Source of the DNA: Dermacentor variabilis
Taxonomy: Eukaryota; Arthropoda; Arachnida; Ixodida; Ixodidae
NCBI RefSeq assembly: GCF_050947875.1
Contig: NC_134569.1
Coordinates: 187,232,067 to 187,296,066 of the forward strand
DNA: 64,000 nt
Direction of reading: 5' to 3'
Below the pieces are notes generated by a model. The model worked only from the letters and a program-made list of their open reading frames with translations, ran no database searches and was not told the DNA's origin. Below are positions 11,461 through 22,599 of the stretch, one piece after another. Position 1 is the first letter of the stretch; every line of letters starts with the position of its first letter. The position numbers and the translations under genes were made by a program.

Positions 11461-12660
11461 CGTGATGGCTTTTACTGACATGACCGACATGCGCGCTGAA
11501 CAACAACGCGACGCATCCTTACAGTCCATCATTGCCGGAGAGCAATCTGGCAGCGCTGACGGCACGTGCCGCATGTTCATGCTCCACGATGGCATCCTCT
11601 ACCGCCGCAATATGAACCCTGACGGCCCTGAGTTGCTCCTTCACCTTCGTCGTCATCTGGGATCCATCGCTCTCGAACAACTTCACGATGCACCGACGGC
11701 TGGACACCTTGGAGTTTTGCGTACATACGACCACGTACGACGCCGGTTCTTCTGGCCGGATCTCTACCAGTCCGGGCGTCGCTATGTCGCAACTTGCGAA
11801 TTGTGTCAGCGCCGGAAGAAACCTCCCCTGCCACCTGTAGGACGACTCCATCCAATTGAAGTTGCCTCATAACCGTTCTTTCGCTTAGGCCTTGACCTCG
11901 TTGCCCCTTTTCCGACGACGATTAGAGGGAATAAGAGGATCGCCGTCGCTACTGATTACGCGACACGCTACGCGATAACAAAGCCGTTGCCGACTAGTTG
12001 CGCAACCGACGTCGCCGATTTTCTCCTTCATTACGTTATTCTCCACCATGGTGCGCCTCGACAGTTACTTACTGACCGCGGCCGCTCGTTCTTGTCTCGA
12101 GTAGTCGACGACCTCCTCCGCTGTTCTGCCTCAGCGCACAAGCTGCCCACCGCCTACCACCCACACACGAACGGTCTTACGGAACGTCTCAACCGAACAA
12201 TCAGAGATGCTGTCGATGTGCGTCTCCAACGATCACCGCGACTGGGACGCCATGCTGGCCTACGTGACGTTCGTATGTAACTCGTCCCGACATGACACCT
12301 CAGGGTATTCACCATTTTATTTTTTGCATGGTCACGACCTCACATTGCCGTTTGACACCATCTTGCCTTCTGTGCCACATGTTGCAACTGAGTACGCTCG
12401 TGAAGGCATCGATCGCGCTCACATGGCACGTCAAGTCGCCCGATCTCGTTTATTAGCTTCGCAGCATATACAAAAAGAGCAGTATGACCAGTACCATCGC
12501 AATGTTAAGTTCGAGCCAGGTGCTTGGGTGCTCCTTTGGTCACCATGTCGTCAGTTGGTCTCTCCCAGAAGTTTCTCTCTCGCTACACAGGGCCTTATGA
12601 AGTCCTACGTGAAGTTAACGACGTAAATTACGAGGTTTCGCTGCTACAGTTTGGTGCATC
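11460..12660 (+). pseudogene. Gypsy 1 integrase
   Basis: DNA strand-transfer enzyme. The HHCC zinc domain runs from HDAPTAGHLGVLRTYDHV to CELCQRRK (about 11685-11820). The catalytic triad is visible as LDLVAPFP (about 11890), TDRGRSF (about 12073) and NGLTERLNRT (about 12170), split by a TAA near 11871 and a frameshift near 12200. The C-terminal part reads to about 12626 and ends short of a complete GPY/F motif. Confidence 0.85.
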
Positions 12661-12771
12661 CTAAAGTCCGACGCCTGTTGACGTCGTGCAGGTTTCGCTG
12701 ACAAAGCCATACATTCCTCGCAATTCTTCGCCTACCACACGCCGATACGGCGCTTCACCACCCGGGGCTCC

Positions 12772-12922
12772 TGTTACGGAAGGATGAAAGAAGGCAGAGG
12801 AAGAAGGAGATCATGAGACGCTGGCTGCTCTGTATTGTTGGTGGTTAGCCATCTTATCTAATCTGACTCATGCTCTATATAGATTGTAAATAGAGTCTTT
12901 ATTACTCCCAACATCCCCGTAA
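12772..12922 (+). repeat. 3' LTR of gypsy 1
   Basis: Matches the 5' LTR from TGTTACGGAAGGATG to CTCCCAACATCCCCGT, without the (TA)n tract. A polypurine-like CCCGGGGCTCC precedes it. The LTR-LTR substitutions indicate an old insertion. Confidence 0.8.
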
Positions 12923-15900
12923 GAATATTCATGTCTGCAATATCATACCATTCCTTTATTCGTATAGGTGAATAATAAGACTGTGTTTGTAATTGCCTAA
13001 GTGTAAGTGCTTGAGCTCTCATTAGCCTGTAGTGAGGGGTGGAAACTCCCTCCCTTCCCATGTAGTAATGTTTTGTAATTTCATTGTATGTAATGAGCGT
13101 ATCTCTCTGTAGGTTCTCCAAACCATCAGAATTAAAACAATATGTGGAAGCGGCCCGGTCTCTAAGTTCGTGGTCGACGCTGTTGGCCGATTCATTTGAA
13201 TTGACAGGAATGTCACCAAGTAAACGAAGGTGTGCTGGAAACGAATAGATGTAACATCTAACATTTGTTTGCCTTTGGTTAATTATTCTCGCAGCCTGTG
13301 GGGCAATTCTTCCCCTATTGAAGGCTCTAATAGCCGTTTTCTAGTCACTATATATTTCTGTGAATCTATCGTCTGTTAGTGCCATTGCAATGGCAACTTG
13401 TTCAGGGACTTCAGGTTTGGTGGTGTAGAACGTGTCATTTGCCCTGGTGATCCACTACCACCGCAGCGAACTTAATTCTATTCTTGCAGGCAGCCGAATC
13501 AACAAAGCAGGCTCCTCTGCCCCTTTTATCCATTTTCGTGATTGACGCCCTGGCTCGTGCAACTCGCCTGTTGATGTTATGTGTTGGGTGCGTATTCCTG
13601 GGTAGAGGTGCGACAAATATGTTGTCTGCGAATTCTTGATGAACTTTAGCGTACTGTGCTGGATCCGTAATGGGGTTGATCATGATCTTGCCCAGGATTG
13701 ATTTCCCCGTGCTGGTTGTAGATAGTCTCGCTATTTGTGATATTTCTTGAGCCTCCGCGATCTCCATGGTCGTGTTGCGTATTGCTAACTTGAGCAATTT
13801 TTCAGCCCTGGTTCGAATTGGGAGCCCCAATGCGCTTTTAACAACCTTCTTGATCGTTGCGTCAAGCTTCTTGAGGTGAACCTGCGTCCAGTTGTACATG
13901 GCAGCAGCGTATGAAATATGACAGAGGAAAAAAGAGTTGATTAACCTGATGAGGCTATCTTCTTTCATGCCCTTGTGTCTTCCTGCCAGGCGTCTGATCA
14001 TACTGCACGCGTTATGCGTTTTAAAGGTGATTTTCTTGAGCTCCGTATGGTTTTCACCGTTTGCATCAATGAAAAAGCATAGTACCCTGATCACGTTGAC
14101 TCTGTGTCTATTGACACCATTTTCTGTAAGTAGGTATATATCGCTTTCCGATAGAGGTTTCAAGCCCTTAGGCCCACCCCCTTTTTCACGTCTATATAGT
14201 AACAACTCTGATTGCTGTCGGGAGCACCTGAATCCAGTGGGTCTCAAATACTCTTCCACCGTCCTGATCGCTTCAGTCAGTGCATCCTGTATGTGCCCTT
14301 CACTGCCACCCGCAAACCACATCAGCATATATGGTATGGTCAATGCCCTTAATGTTGCCCAGCTCTCTCGGCAGACCAATCATGCACATGTTCTATAGAA
14401 CGGGAGAGATCACCGATCTTTGAGGGGGCTCCTCAATCTCGGAGCTGAAGCATTTCCATGTTTGTCTCCGACCTTATCTTCGCCGTGCGTGCTTCGAGAA
14501 ACGATTTGATGTAGGTTAACATCCTCAACCCGAGTCCAATATCTTCTATCGTTTTGAGTATTTACTCATCCTTGATGTTGTCGAACTCTTTTCCAAGTCT
14601 ATACCAAGGCCATACTTGGAATTTCTTGAATATCCGTCGAGTATGAGGTGTTTGATTTGCTTCATGGCTTCCAGTGTAGAAAGTGCGGACCTAAAACCCA
14701 GCATGTTGTGAGTGTATATATTATTGTCCTCTAAGGGGTCTTTTAACCTATTAAGGACTGGGTGTTCAGCGACATTTCCCACGCATGATGTAAGTGATGT
14801 TGGCCATAAGTTGTCCAAGCTTGGAGGTTTACCCGGTTTGGGTATTAGTATACCTTGTGAGGTTTTCAATTCTTCTGGGACTTCGCCTGAGATCCATACT
14901 TCATTGGTGAAGTCTGTCAGCAATTCAATTGATGGTTCATCGAGATTGCTAAGTGACCTGTTTGTTACTCCATCAGGACCGGGGCTGACATTCGATTTAG
15001 TTCGCTTAAGACCCTCCGCATTTTGGATGTGGTGAAGGGTTGGTCGAGTTCAGGTTGAGCGGCTCCCCTGTATTCTGATGGAAGTGGTTGGTCCTGCTCA
15101 TTTCTAACTGTTAGGTATTTGTCAATTAGTTGTTTGGTAACTGTTTTGATGGGCTGATCCTTAAGGGCTATGTGCATAGCTCGAGTAAGGCTGTGCCTCT
15201 GGCGCCCTCTTCATCGAGCAGACGTTTGATCAGTTGCCACGCCTTGCCGTTCCTTATGTGCCCATCGATTGACTCACAAAACTCATCCCACTGCTGCTGG
15301 CAGAGGGTGTTACAGTGTTGTTCGATTTGTTGAGCGATTCTTTTTCGCAGCCTACGATTTAGCCTTTGGGCCCGCCATCTTCGGGTTACGGCTTCCTTGG
15401 CTTCTATAAGTGGGCAACTTTCTAGTCCATTGCCTCCACATTAGTGTCTGTAACAATCCTCTTGAACGCTGTTTTTATGTCCTTTCTGATGCCCTCGCAC
15501 CAGTCTCTGAGACTGAGTTTGGTGGTTTGTTTTCCGCTTTCGGCTCTTAACTTAGGGAAAGGTCCCAATCTACAACCTCGAATTCTCGAATTCGGCCTTT
15601 CTCCACTTCCAGTTTCACTTCTATTACGTAAGGATCGCTGCGAAAATTCCTGCTTATGTTAATCCATCAAACATACTCTGTGTTCTTAATGAACGTAAGG
15701 TCATGTGTGGTGTCTCTGCAGACAGAATTGATGACCCTTGTAGGATGCGTCATATCCGTGATTAAGACCAGGTCCAGCTCATCCCCGTCGTTCCACAGAT
15801 TCTTGCGCTGGACATTCGTCGTAACGTAGCCCCTTAGCTGATGGGCTGCATTGAAGTCGCCTAATATAATCAGAGATCTAGTTAGAGCTAGATTAGTAGC

Positions 15901-16295
15901 CTTTTCGAATATTCTCTTGAAGTGTTTTTTTCTGGTAGTTTCGAATTGCTGTAGATGTTGAGTACGAATAAGCTATTGTTCCTTCGATTTTTGTGTGAAG
16001 TTGGTACTACAACCTCAACCATGAGGTACTGTAGATTTTTGTCCATGATGCCTAAGTTATGTGGGATGTGTGTAAGCTGCTTATTTACAAGCATGTATAG
16101 GCCCCTACCATACGGTTGACACTTTATGGCCCTGTATCCAGTGAGTGTGACATATCCATACCCTGTCTCTTGAAGTGCGATAATATGTCGTTTAGGCTGA
16201 AGTGGCCTGAGGTATTGCTGGATGATGGTACGTTTGTTATTGTACCCCCCGCAATTCCACTGCCATATGCAAAATTCCCTCTTAATATGAGGCAT
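12923..16295 (-). pseudogene. I-type LINE 1, ORF2 (endonuclease, RT, RNase H)
   Basis: Non-LTR retrotransposon polyprotein on the minus strand. The AP-endonuclease starts near 16295: CIWQWNCGGYNNKR, then IIALQETGYGYV with the metal-binding Glu. Reverse transcriptase fragments follow: LIPKPGKPPSLDNL (about 14850), NMLGFRSALSTLEAM and the PQ-SVISPVL box near 14410. The catalytic box is damaged: YAD is followed by a deletion near 14335 that removes the second Asp and shifts the frame. The long open part 14379-13435 is thumb and connection. RNase H follows in another frame below 13436 (VVVDH, PEQVAIAMAL, EIYSD). The ORF then meets the gypsy element at 12923 and resumes at 7810. Confidence 0.85.
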
Positions 16296-16758
16296 TTTGC
16301 ATATTCATCTCCCCAGCCAGGGAATCAGTGTAGCTCGGAGGAATGACTACCTGCATTGTTCTCTTACGACCATTGACATAGTCATAATTTCCAAGGTTTT
16401 GATTCTTGAGCCTTCAGCCCCTCCTTAGGGTAATTCAGTGTCGTCTGTATTTGGCCTACATTCATTGTCAACTGTGAGACACCATCCATAAGCATCTGCA
16501 TGTCGTCTTTGAAAGATACCAGCGCTTGTTTGACTTCCTCCGTCTGTGTTTCAGTGTATTTTAGCTTACTTTCAACAGCCCTACGCTTGGCTGAAATGGG
16601 ACCCTCACAAGCACGTGCGGGAAATGGGGCTTCTTTGGGTGTTTTAGCACTACATTTGTTTTCTGCTCGTTTTGCCTCGCTTAAGTCTCCTTAATGCCGT
16701 TATCTCTCTAATCTCGTTCTGATTCATTTCCTTTAGCTCTGAATTCTCTTACGTCTTT

Positions 16759-17919
16759 CTATATCACGATCTCTACTTTGCTCTGGGCGTGGGCCACAAA
16801 GCAAGGCGCGTACCGGATCGGCACGCGCGTCGTCGGCCTAGACAAGTCTTGTTTTATTGGTACCCAGTGAGGCGGCGTCTTGCCCGCTATGGCCGAGTCC
16901 TTGACTTTGTCGGCCCACGTGGAACCGTTGCTTCCTAGCCCAGATTTCCATAGAGCCTGTTGACTCTGATCTTTTGATCCGGATCGCGCCCTGGATTGGG
17001 ATCTGGATGTGGGTTGGGATCCGGACACGCTTCTTCCGCTGGAGCGTGAGCGACTGCGGGACCTGGACCTATCGCGGGACCTTGATCTTGGCTGCGGGTC
17101 GTTATTATCCTTGTTGACGTTGGTTGCTATTGCTCTTTCATTTCTCCGTTTTCGGACTACGTATGGAGTTGTATAGCGCTGCTTACACATTTTGTCCGCC
17201 ATTGGGTGTGGGCCATCGCACAGCTCACACCTGGGTTGGCGCTTATGTTCGTCAGTCGGATTCCCTGCACCACAGCCTCGGCATATTCTCTCTTCTGGAG
17301 ACGGGCACACATCAACTCTGTGACCAAGCCGACCGCAAGTGTAGCATACGTCGACTTGTTTCTTGCATACTGAGCACCTTACAAGGACAGGACCACATCT
17401 GATGAAATGCGGCAACTTCTGTTCGTCAAAGGCGATGATCACCGTACCGGTATTCTTGATTCTTTTAACGGCGAGAGCCAAAGGGTTTTTTGGATTGACT
17501 ATGTTCTTCTCCAGCTGCGCCGGACCATCTGCTACGTCAATGTTCCTTATCACTCCCTTGCACGTGTTGTGTGGTGGAGCCTCATATGCATTGATCTCGA
17601 AGCTGCATGCATCCAGGCTATTTCAACATAGTCTCACATATTTCTGAGCATTCTTTCGTTCCGGCGTACTTGCCACAATTATGTTTTGCTTGACGTACGG
17701 GCATATGATGTCAGATGCAATGTGGTCCGAGCTCAGACAGACTGCTTCAACAATGGTTTTACCTATCTTGGTGGAGCCAATCTTGCTAATATTGAGTTCG
17801 CCGCGTGGTCGGAGTATGATTTTAAAGTAATCTCTGGGCAAGTATGGAATTCGGGACGCCCTGCCGACGCTGTTCTTGGCTCGACTGCCGTTGTCGACTG
17901 TTCTAGGCGGCGTAGCCAT
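16759..17919 (-). pseudogene. I-type LINE 1, ORF1 (gag-like nucleic-acid binding)
   Basis: One reading frame of about 386 codons from MATPPRTVDNGSRAK (17919) to 16759, with a single in-frame TGA at 17623-17625. ORF1 proteins of this type bind element RNA and form the RNP. The middle part has tandem zinc knuckles (CYTCGRLGHRVDVC, CRGCGAGNPTDEH, CELCDGPHPMADKMC). An SR-rich stretch follows (RSRSRDRSRSRSRSR, about 17040-17090). The N-terminal YFKIILRPRGEL motif is shared with ORF1 of LINE 2 (DDFKIVIRPHQGL), showing they are relatives. Confidence 0.85.
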
Positions 17920-18250
17920 CTAGCTCCGGCTGAGTTCCCGCGAACACCGGATCTGGTCTAAATTCGCCCAGAAGCTGCTGCCTGCCATCCGCACTCTTCA
18001 GTGCACTCGTCGGGAGGTAGTTCCTCCCCTTCCATTATGACTTGCATGTCTGACTCGCCTTCAATCGCCACACTCAGGCAGCACCTGGCCTAGCGTGGCG
18101 GTGGCGGCGGCTCGAAAGAGTCTCTTAAGATGGGTAAAGTCGACCCACCGTGGAAATCTTGGTGTCGCCGTGAACCTCGCGATGTTAAGCGTCGATTGAT
18201 GTAATCCAACCAAGCGTACACTCTGATTAACGGGTCAAAACCTATGTTGA
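17920..18250 (-). mobile_element. Probable 5' UTR of I-type LINE 1
   Basis: Non-coding sequence directly upstream of ORF1 on the minus strand. The exact 5' end and a target duplication were not found, so the right limit is approximate. Confidence 0.4.
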
Positions 18251-18349
18251 GAGCGGGAGCCGATTTTTCTCCATATTCTTCGATGCTTCTTCTCTATTTA
18301 AATATAGGTATAGGTCTCTAATAAATCTACGTACCTAAGAAAATGTCAC

Positions 18350-18690
18350 TATAAATGATGCGTCAAACAAGGCAAATAAACTTATGCGCAACTACAGATT
18401 CACAGATCACAACCCCAATTCCTTCCTCTCCCTCGATGTATCGCGCGCGACGGAAGGTGACACGTTTTCTCTGCGCTTTTCTCGCTTGCGCACACAAGAA
18501 TTGGCCACCATCGTCGGCTGACCAATGCCCCCCCCCCTACGCTTTCGCTCGCACATGCAGCATGCGGCGTGCGGTCACGATCTTACCGCCCCTGGACTTT
18601 ATAGGGAACATGAGGGTGATGGCGACGGCAGGAATGCGGATCGAGTGTCCATATTACTGCTATCGCAATAATATAGTAAGAGTAAGAGTA
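18350..18690. repeat. Dispersed repeat, copy 1
   Basis: Shares long stretches with 30230-30490: GGAAGGTGACACG, the CTTGCGC block, a C-run, CACTCG/GCTCGC blocks, GACTTTATA-GGAACAT and the end TGCTATCGCAATA. No coding capacity and no defined ends, so the class is unknown. Confidence 0.6.
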
Positions 18691-18987
18691 ATTAGTTATT
18701 ATATAATAATAATAACTGAAGCGTCCCGTGGCGCATTACTTTCCGCTAAAAAGAAGTAATAAAATTACCATGCGACAATTCGCTGCCCCGCAACAATGTC
18801 TACCTTTTCTTTTGTTGGGCGCCGAAAATGAAATAACGCAAAGCAAAGCATGTTGGCTACAATCGAATGTCTACTTTGGGCACGTAGTGTGGCTAGCGAA
18901 GGAATATTGAGGAAAACGTGAGACGCATGGTCCACAGAGAACAATACGCATACTGCTCGGTATTCTACAACGGCGAGACAAAATTTT

Positions 18988-19500
18988 CCGGGGGGGGGGG
19001 GGGGTTGCGCTCAAGCAAACGCGTTGCAATGCGTTGAGTGCCCGTTGTGATGGCGGCGAGCGACTATGCATTGTTTCTTTTTCTCGTCCACTAGCCAGGA
19101 AGCGTCCAAAACTCTGCGAGGCGAAAATCCACTCTGCCAGAGAAAAACGAACGCCCCTCGAAGTGCGCCGCGTGGTGGTCGATGCAGCACGATAAAAACG
19201 CATGCGCTCTGGCTGGTTCGGCAGCCCGCGGATAGCGAGAACAAAAAAGAAAAAGAGGCACAATGTGTCCTCACGAATAGAAGCCCAAGTAGAAAAATAA
19301 ATAAAAACGTAGTTAGCTTTGCTGGCTTTAGTGTCCTGACTTCAATGCCTTTGCGCAGTTGAAGAAAGAAAGTTGATATTCGTTTATGTGACATGACCGC
19401 ACAAATTAACCACCACAACGCTTCGTCTCGTCGGGCCTCGCTGCGTGCTTTGTCAACTTGTCTGATAGTGTGTTGATTTAGCTTGTCTTTTTGTGTGGGC
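18988..19500. other. No gene recognised; G homopolymer
   Basis: Starts with a run of about 15 G at 18990-19004. Overlapping frames on the minus strand (18871-19263, 19011-19532) have low-complexity, phenylalanine-rich translations and no domain; I do not call them. Confidence 0.45.
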
Positions 19501-19690
19501 CGGTCTACGACTTTAGAAAATTCAATGCACATTTGGCGTCAAATGTTTATAACAACATTAAGCCCACATAGTTCCGGAAGTTAAACTCTAAAGCACGACT
19601 TTGGAATGTCAATGCACCTTTCGCATCAAAAGTTTCATAATTTTATAGCCATAAAGTTTCAGAATTGAACTCCAAGCGCTTCCTAGATCC
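19500..19690. repeat. Two diverged tandem copies of a ~100-bp unit
   Basis: TTCAATGCACATTTGGCGTC near 19517 and GTCAATGCACCTTTCGCATC near 19607 begin parallel blocks that continue through AAGTTT-ATAA, AGCC-CATA and TTCAGAATTGAACTC-like sequence. Similarity is about 70% by eye. Confidence 0.5.
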
Positions 19691-19974
19691 CGCAGCCTCC
19701 GTGAGATGGCGCGACGAGCCCGCTCGCCATTACGAGCCCGCTCCTTGGCGTTACAATATCTGACTCCCGGTGCATGGGTGTTGCCGCGAAATCCAGCCCG
19801 ATTTCGCAATGTTCGCGCTAAATTGTCGTTTCGAGCGTGAAAAAGACATTTTAGATAAACTCGAGCATGATTTCTGGCGCCGGGGTTGTTTAGGTCAGCG
19901 GCGCATGACAGTACAAAAAAATTTCGGGGGTGGGGCTGAAGTCCCATTAGTCCCCCTCCCTCCCCTCCGGCGAC

Positions 19975-20125
19975 GCCCCAGAGTTGGGGAGCTATCGCGG
20001 TTTTCGTGACGTCGCGTGATAGACAGGTGACGCAGGCGTGGTCCAAAATAGTTTTTGACCATTTGCGGAGGGCTTATTGCAGAATTGGAACAGAAAAGAT
20101 CGGAATAGTTTTACGTTATAGCGCC
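19975..20125. mobile_element. Fragment of the TIR element (copy C)
   Basis: Reverse complement of 2992-3120 in copy A: CGCGGTTTTCGTGACGTCGC, then GACAGGTGA, TTTTTGACCA and the terminal GTTTTACGTTATAGCGCC. Only one end of the element is present. Confidence 0.6.
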
Positions 20126-20805
20126 ACAAGTTCGGTACTGTGGTTGCCGAGAAGGATGGCACCTCAGTTATTGTGTAATACAGTGTCCTGAGGTAAAGCT
20201 TTCTATGTAATATAATGAGAATTTTAAATTCTGTTTCTCGGTAAATACTACATCGAATTTGGTGATGTTTGTTGCAGTTAAAATAAAAAATAATAAAAGT
20301 CTAGTAACTGTACAAAGTGTATTTTAAATTTCAATTCACGTCAGTGAACTTAGGAAAACTCCAAAATTAGAAAACTAAATAGAACACAACCATGAAGTTT
20401 GTATTCAAATAATTTCCTTAATTTAATGTAACTACACAAAAAACATTATCCCAACTCAATCTAATAGTACATCTAACGTGGAGAAAATTTCTATGTAATA
20501 AATGGTTTTGACATATGCCACTAACTTAAGAGTAAAACTTTTGCACAACCCTCTTAAGCACTGCAAGAACTTTGCCTCAGCTAAAAATTCATACATCACA
20601 TTTCCGCGCGTGAAACGTTCAACAATAACAGATGTAGTTACGGAACCGCGGCATCGGTTCCAGGCGCAGAATTATGGATTGTAAACTTCGCGCTTTTATT
20701 CATCTGAAGGTTGGTAATTTTCAGCATTCTTCTTGAAAACATTCGAGGTGCTAAATCCAAGTTCTGCTTAAGTGAACTGTTAAGATTTAGCTTTATCTCT
20801 GAAAT
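20126..20805. other. No gene recognised
   Basis: AT-rich; no domain, transposon or splice-bounded exon that I would defend. Confidence 0.45.
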
Positions 20806-21607
20806 TCAGCAAACTTTTTTCAGATCGGCCTCCCGGTTATGTCGTGAGACCATTTCTGCGTGTTTCCTATATGTGACAAAAGAAATTAGACTTTGCCCTG
20901 ACCAGGAACCTTCCTCCTAATCAGCGTTTTTCAGACATATAATTTTAGCATATACGGACGTGGCACTTCCTCTCTCCGATTCCTCGTCCTGGACTTCCCA
21001 GGTCTTTATGACCCGTTCCTTACGCCGGTGCTCTTTTTAAAGCAGCGCCTTGAGCCGTCTTGGACACTCGGGCACTATTAATCGAAGACACATAATGTGT
21101 GCAGAATTGCGTGCATCGATTCTTTTTTTTTAATTAAGCTGGCATGTGTGTCCTTCTACTCGTTTTCTTTCTCGTTCCACAGGTTGCAAAAAGACTAGCC
21201 ATTTGACTTCTTTGCACATCTAGAACGTAATATCGCGTCGAAAGTCACATGCCCTCAGACTCTTAGCCCTTCCTACAAAAACCATCTCAACTCGAAGGTT
21301 AACGTAACATACTTCAGTAAGATGTTCACTCTATTTAGAAGGGCCACAGTTCTCAGTCATTGTGAATGTCATGGTGAATTGGCGATGTAGGTTTAGGGAC
21401 GCGAAAACCCCCTAAACTTTTCCGGTGTACGCTCATCAGCCCTGTCCCGTCGTAAATGATTTCAGAGCACGCTCTTTTGAAAGCTCCCCAACTTGACATG
21501 CGCAACCGATCGAAAGTAAGTACTTACCTGATTTTAACACTTCTTATTTTCCCGCAGAGGAACAGAGCAGCGATAAGGCAATGCAGTAGAACGTTCTTGG
21601 TAATCAT
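20806..21607 (-). CDS. Candidate two-exon gene for a small secreted peptide (gene Y)
   Basis: Exon 1 (21607-21528) starts with ATG and encodes a signal-peptide-like MITKNVLLHCLIAALFLCG followed by a short basic stretch. It ends at CAG|GTAAGTACT, a consensus 5' splice site, leaving two bases of a codon. A 3' splice site with a pyrimidine-rich tract (TTTCTTTTGTCACATATAG) precedes exon 2 at 20866, which completes the codon and reads KHAEMVSRHNREADL before a TGA at 20806-20808. The product would be about 46 residues. I know no family it belongs to. What is seen: signal-like start, splice consensus, matching phase. What is inferred: that it is transcribed. Exon 2 could be wrong, since it is short and has no independent support. 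Confidence 0.35.
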
Positions 21608-22599
21608 GTTGTCCCGCAATAAGCGCCGGTAAGTTTGTGTTCTTTTTTCTGAAACCTTTCGGAAAGCACCAGAAATGTCCAGACGTAAATCACAATGAAT
21701 ATCCACTTTTAGCACAGAACTAACATGTCTAAATAACCTGCAAACTAGGACATTCCAAAGTTCAGTATAGGTCATATTGTCGTATTTCTCGCCCAGTGGA
21801 ATCTGAACAGTTTTCCGTTCTTGGTCATCTTGTATGCATAAGAAATAGAGTGCATTAGGATAATCTTAAACGAGTGCTGAAAGGACATGTCCAACTCCTT
21901 TTCTCCTTGTGCTTTAACTTCCTTGACCACAAAATCGCACGAAATGTACACGCAGGCTACAGAGTGCCCTAATTAATTTACTGTAATTGCTTTTCTATGA
22001 ACTAAACTTGGTTTTCTCTCTAAGCATGTGCATGTACTATGACGTCATGACAATAGCAATGGTCACGTGAGCCCATAGTATTGCGACGTCCTGGCGTTCG
22101 CTCTGACTCCCTCGGTTATATTCTATGCTGCGACTCGTTCAGCAGCTCCACGCCATCGGTGCTTGAAGTGACTAATTGCCTGGTCTTACGCATAACATGC
22201 TACTTCAAGTGATAAAGCTGATTCATGATTTCAGAGATAGATTAATTTCAAACATCCACTGAGCATACACCAGTGACGAGAACAAGCGCATGGTATCAGG
22301 CATCTAGAGTGTCTGGTCCAAGTCAACGTCAACGCTTTCGGTTCACGCACAGCGCCTTACACGCGTCATCATCAGAACGATTTTCCACAATAGTTTAACA
22401 GCTAATGCACAGTGGCTGCAATGATGCATTGTATAAATAGCGCGCAATTTACGCGCCTAAGCATTCATATCGGTTCTTAGCATTTTCGATGTAAGAGTCC
22501 CAACATGAACTGCTCCTTCGCGAAATGCAGGCCTTACATTGTTTGATTTTCCAACGTGTGTAGCGTTAATTTGGGACATGCCCGCACCATGTCGCTTCC
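21608..22599. other. No gene recognised
   Basis: Between the two candidate genes. Possible 5' UTR sequence of gene Y at about 21608-21650 (minus strand, after a CAG at about 21653). Otherwise nothing identified. Confidence 0.4.

Larger units (their letters stand above)
7811..12922 (+). mobile_element. Ty3/gypsy LTR retrotransposon 1
   Basis: A complete but decayed element: two related LTRs starting TGTTACGGAAGGATGAAAGA (7811 and 12772), then gag, protease, reverse transcriptase, RNase H and integrase in the Ty3/gypsy order. It lies within the C-terminal part of a minus-strand LINE. I could not identify a matching target duplication; the flanks are tactat and aagaat. Confidence 0.9.

Noticed and set aside
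19011..19532. Open frame of 173 codons on the minus strand
   Set aside because: Composition is low-complexity (Phe/Leu-rich, runs of Ser), it overlaps an antisense frame, and it extends into the tandem repeat at 19500.
21513..21628. Plus-strand exon between GTAAGT sites near 21514 and 21629
   Set aside because: The implied intron is only about 45 bp and the minus strand offers a better explanation (signal-peptide exon with its own donor at 21527).
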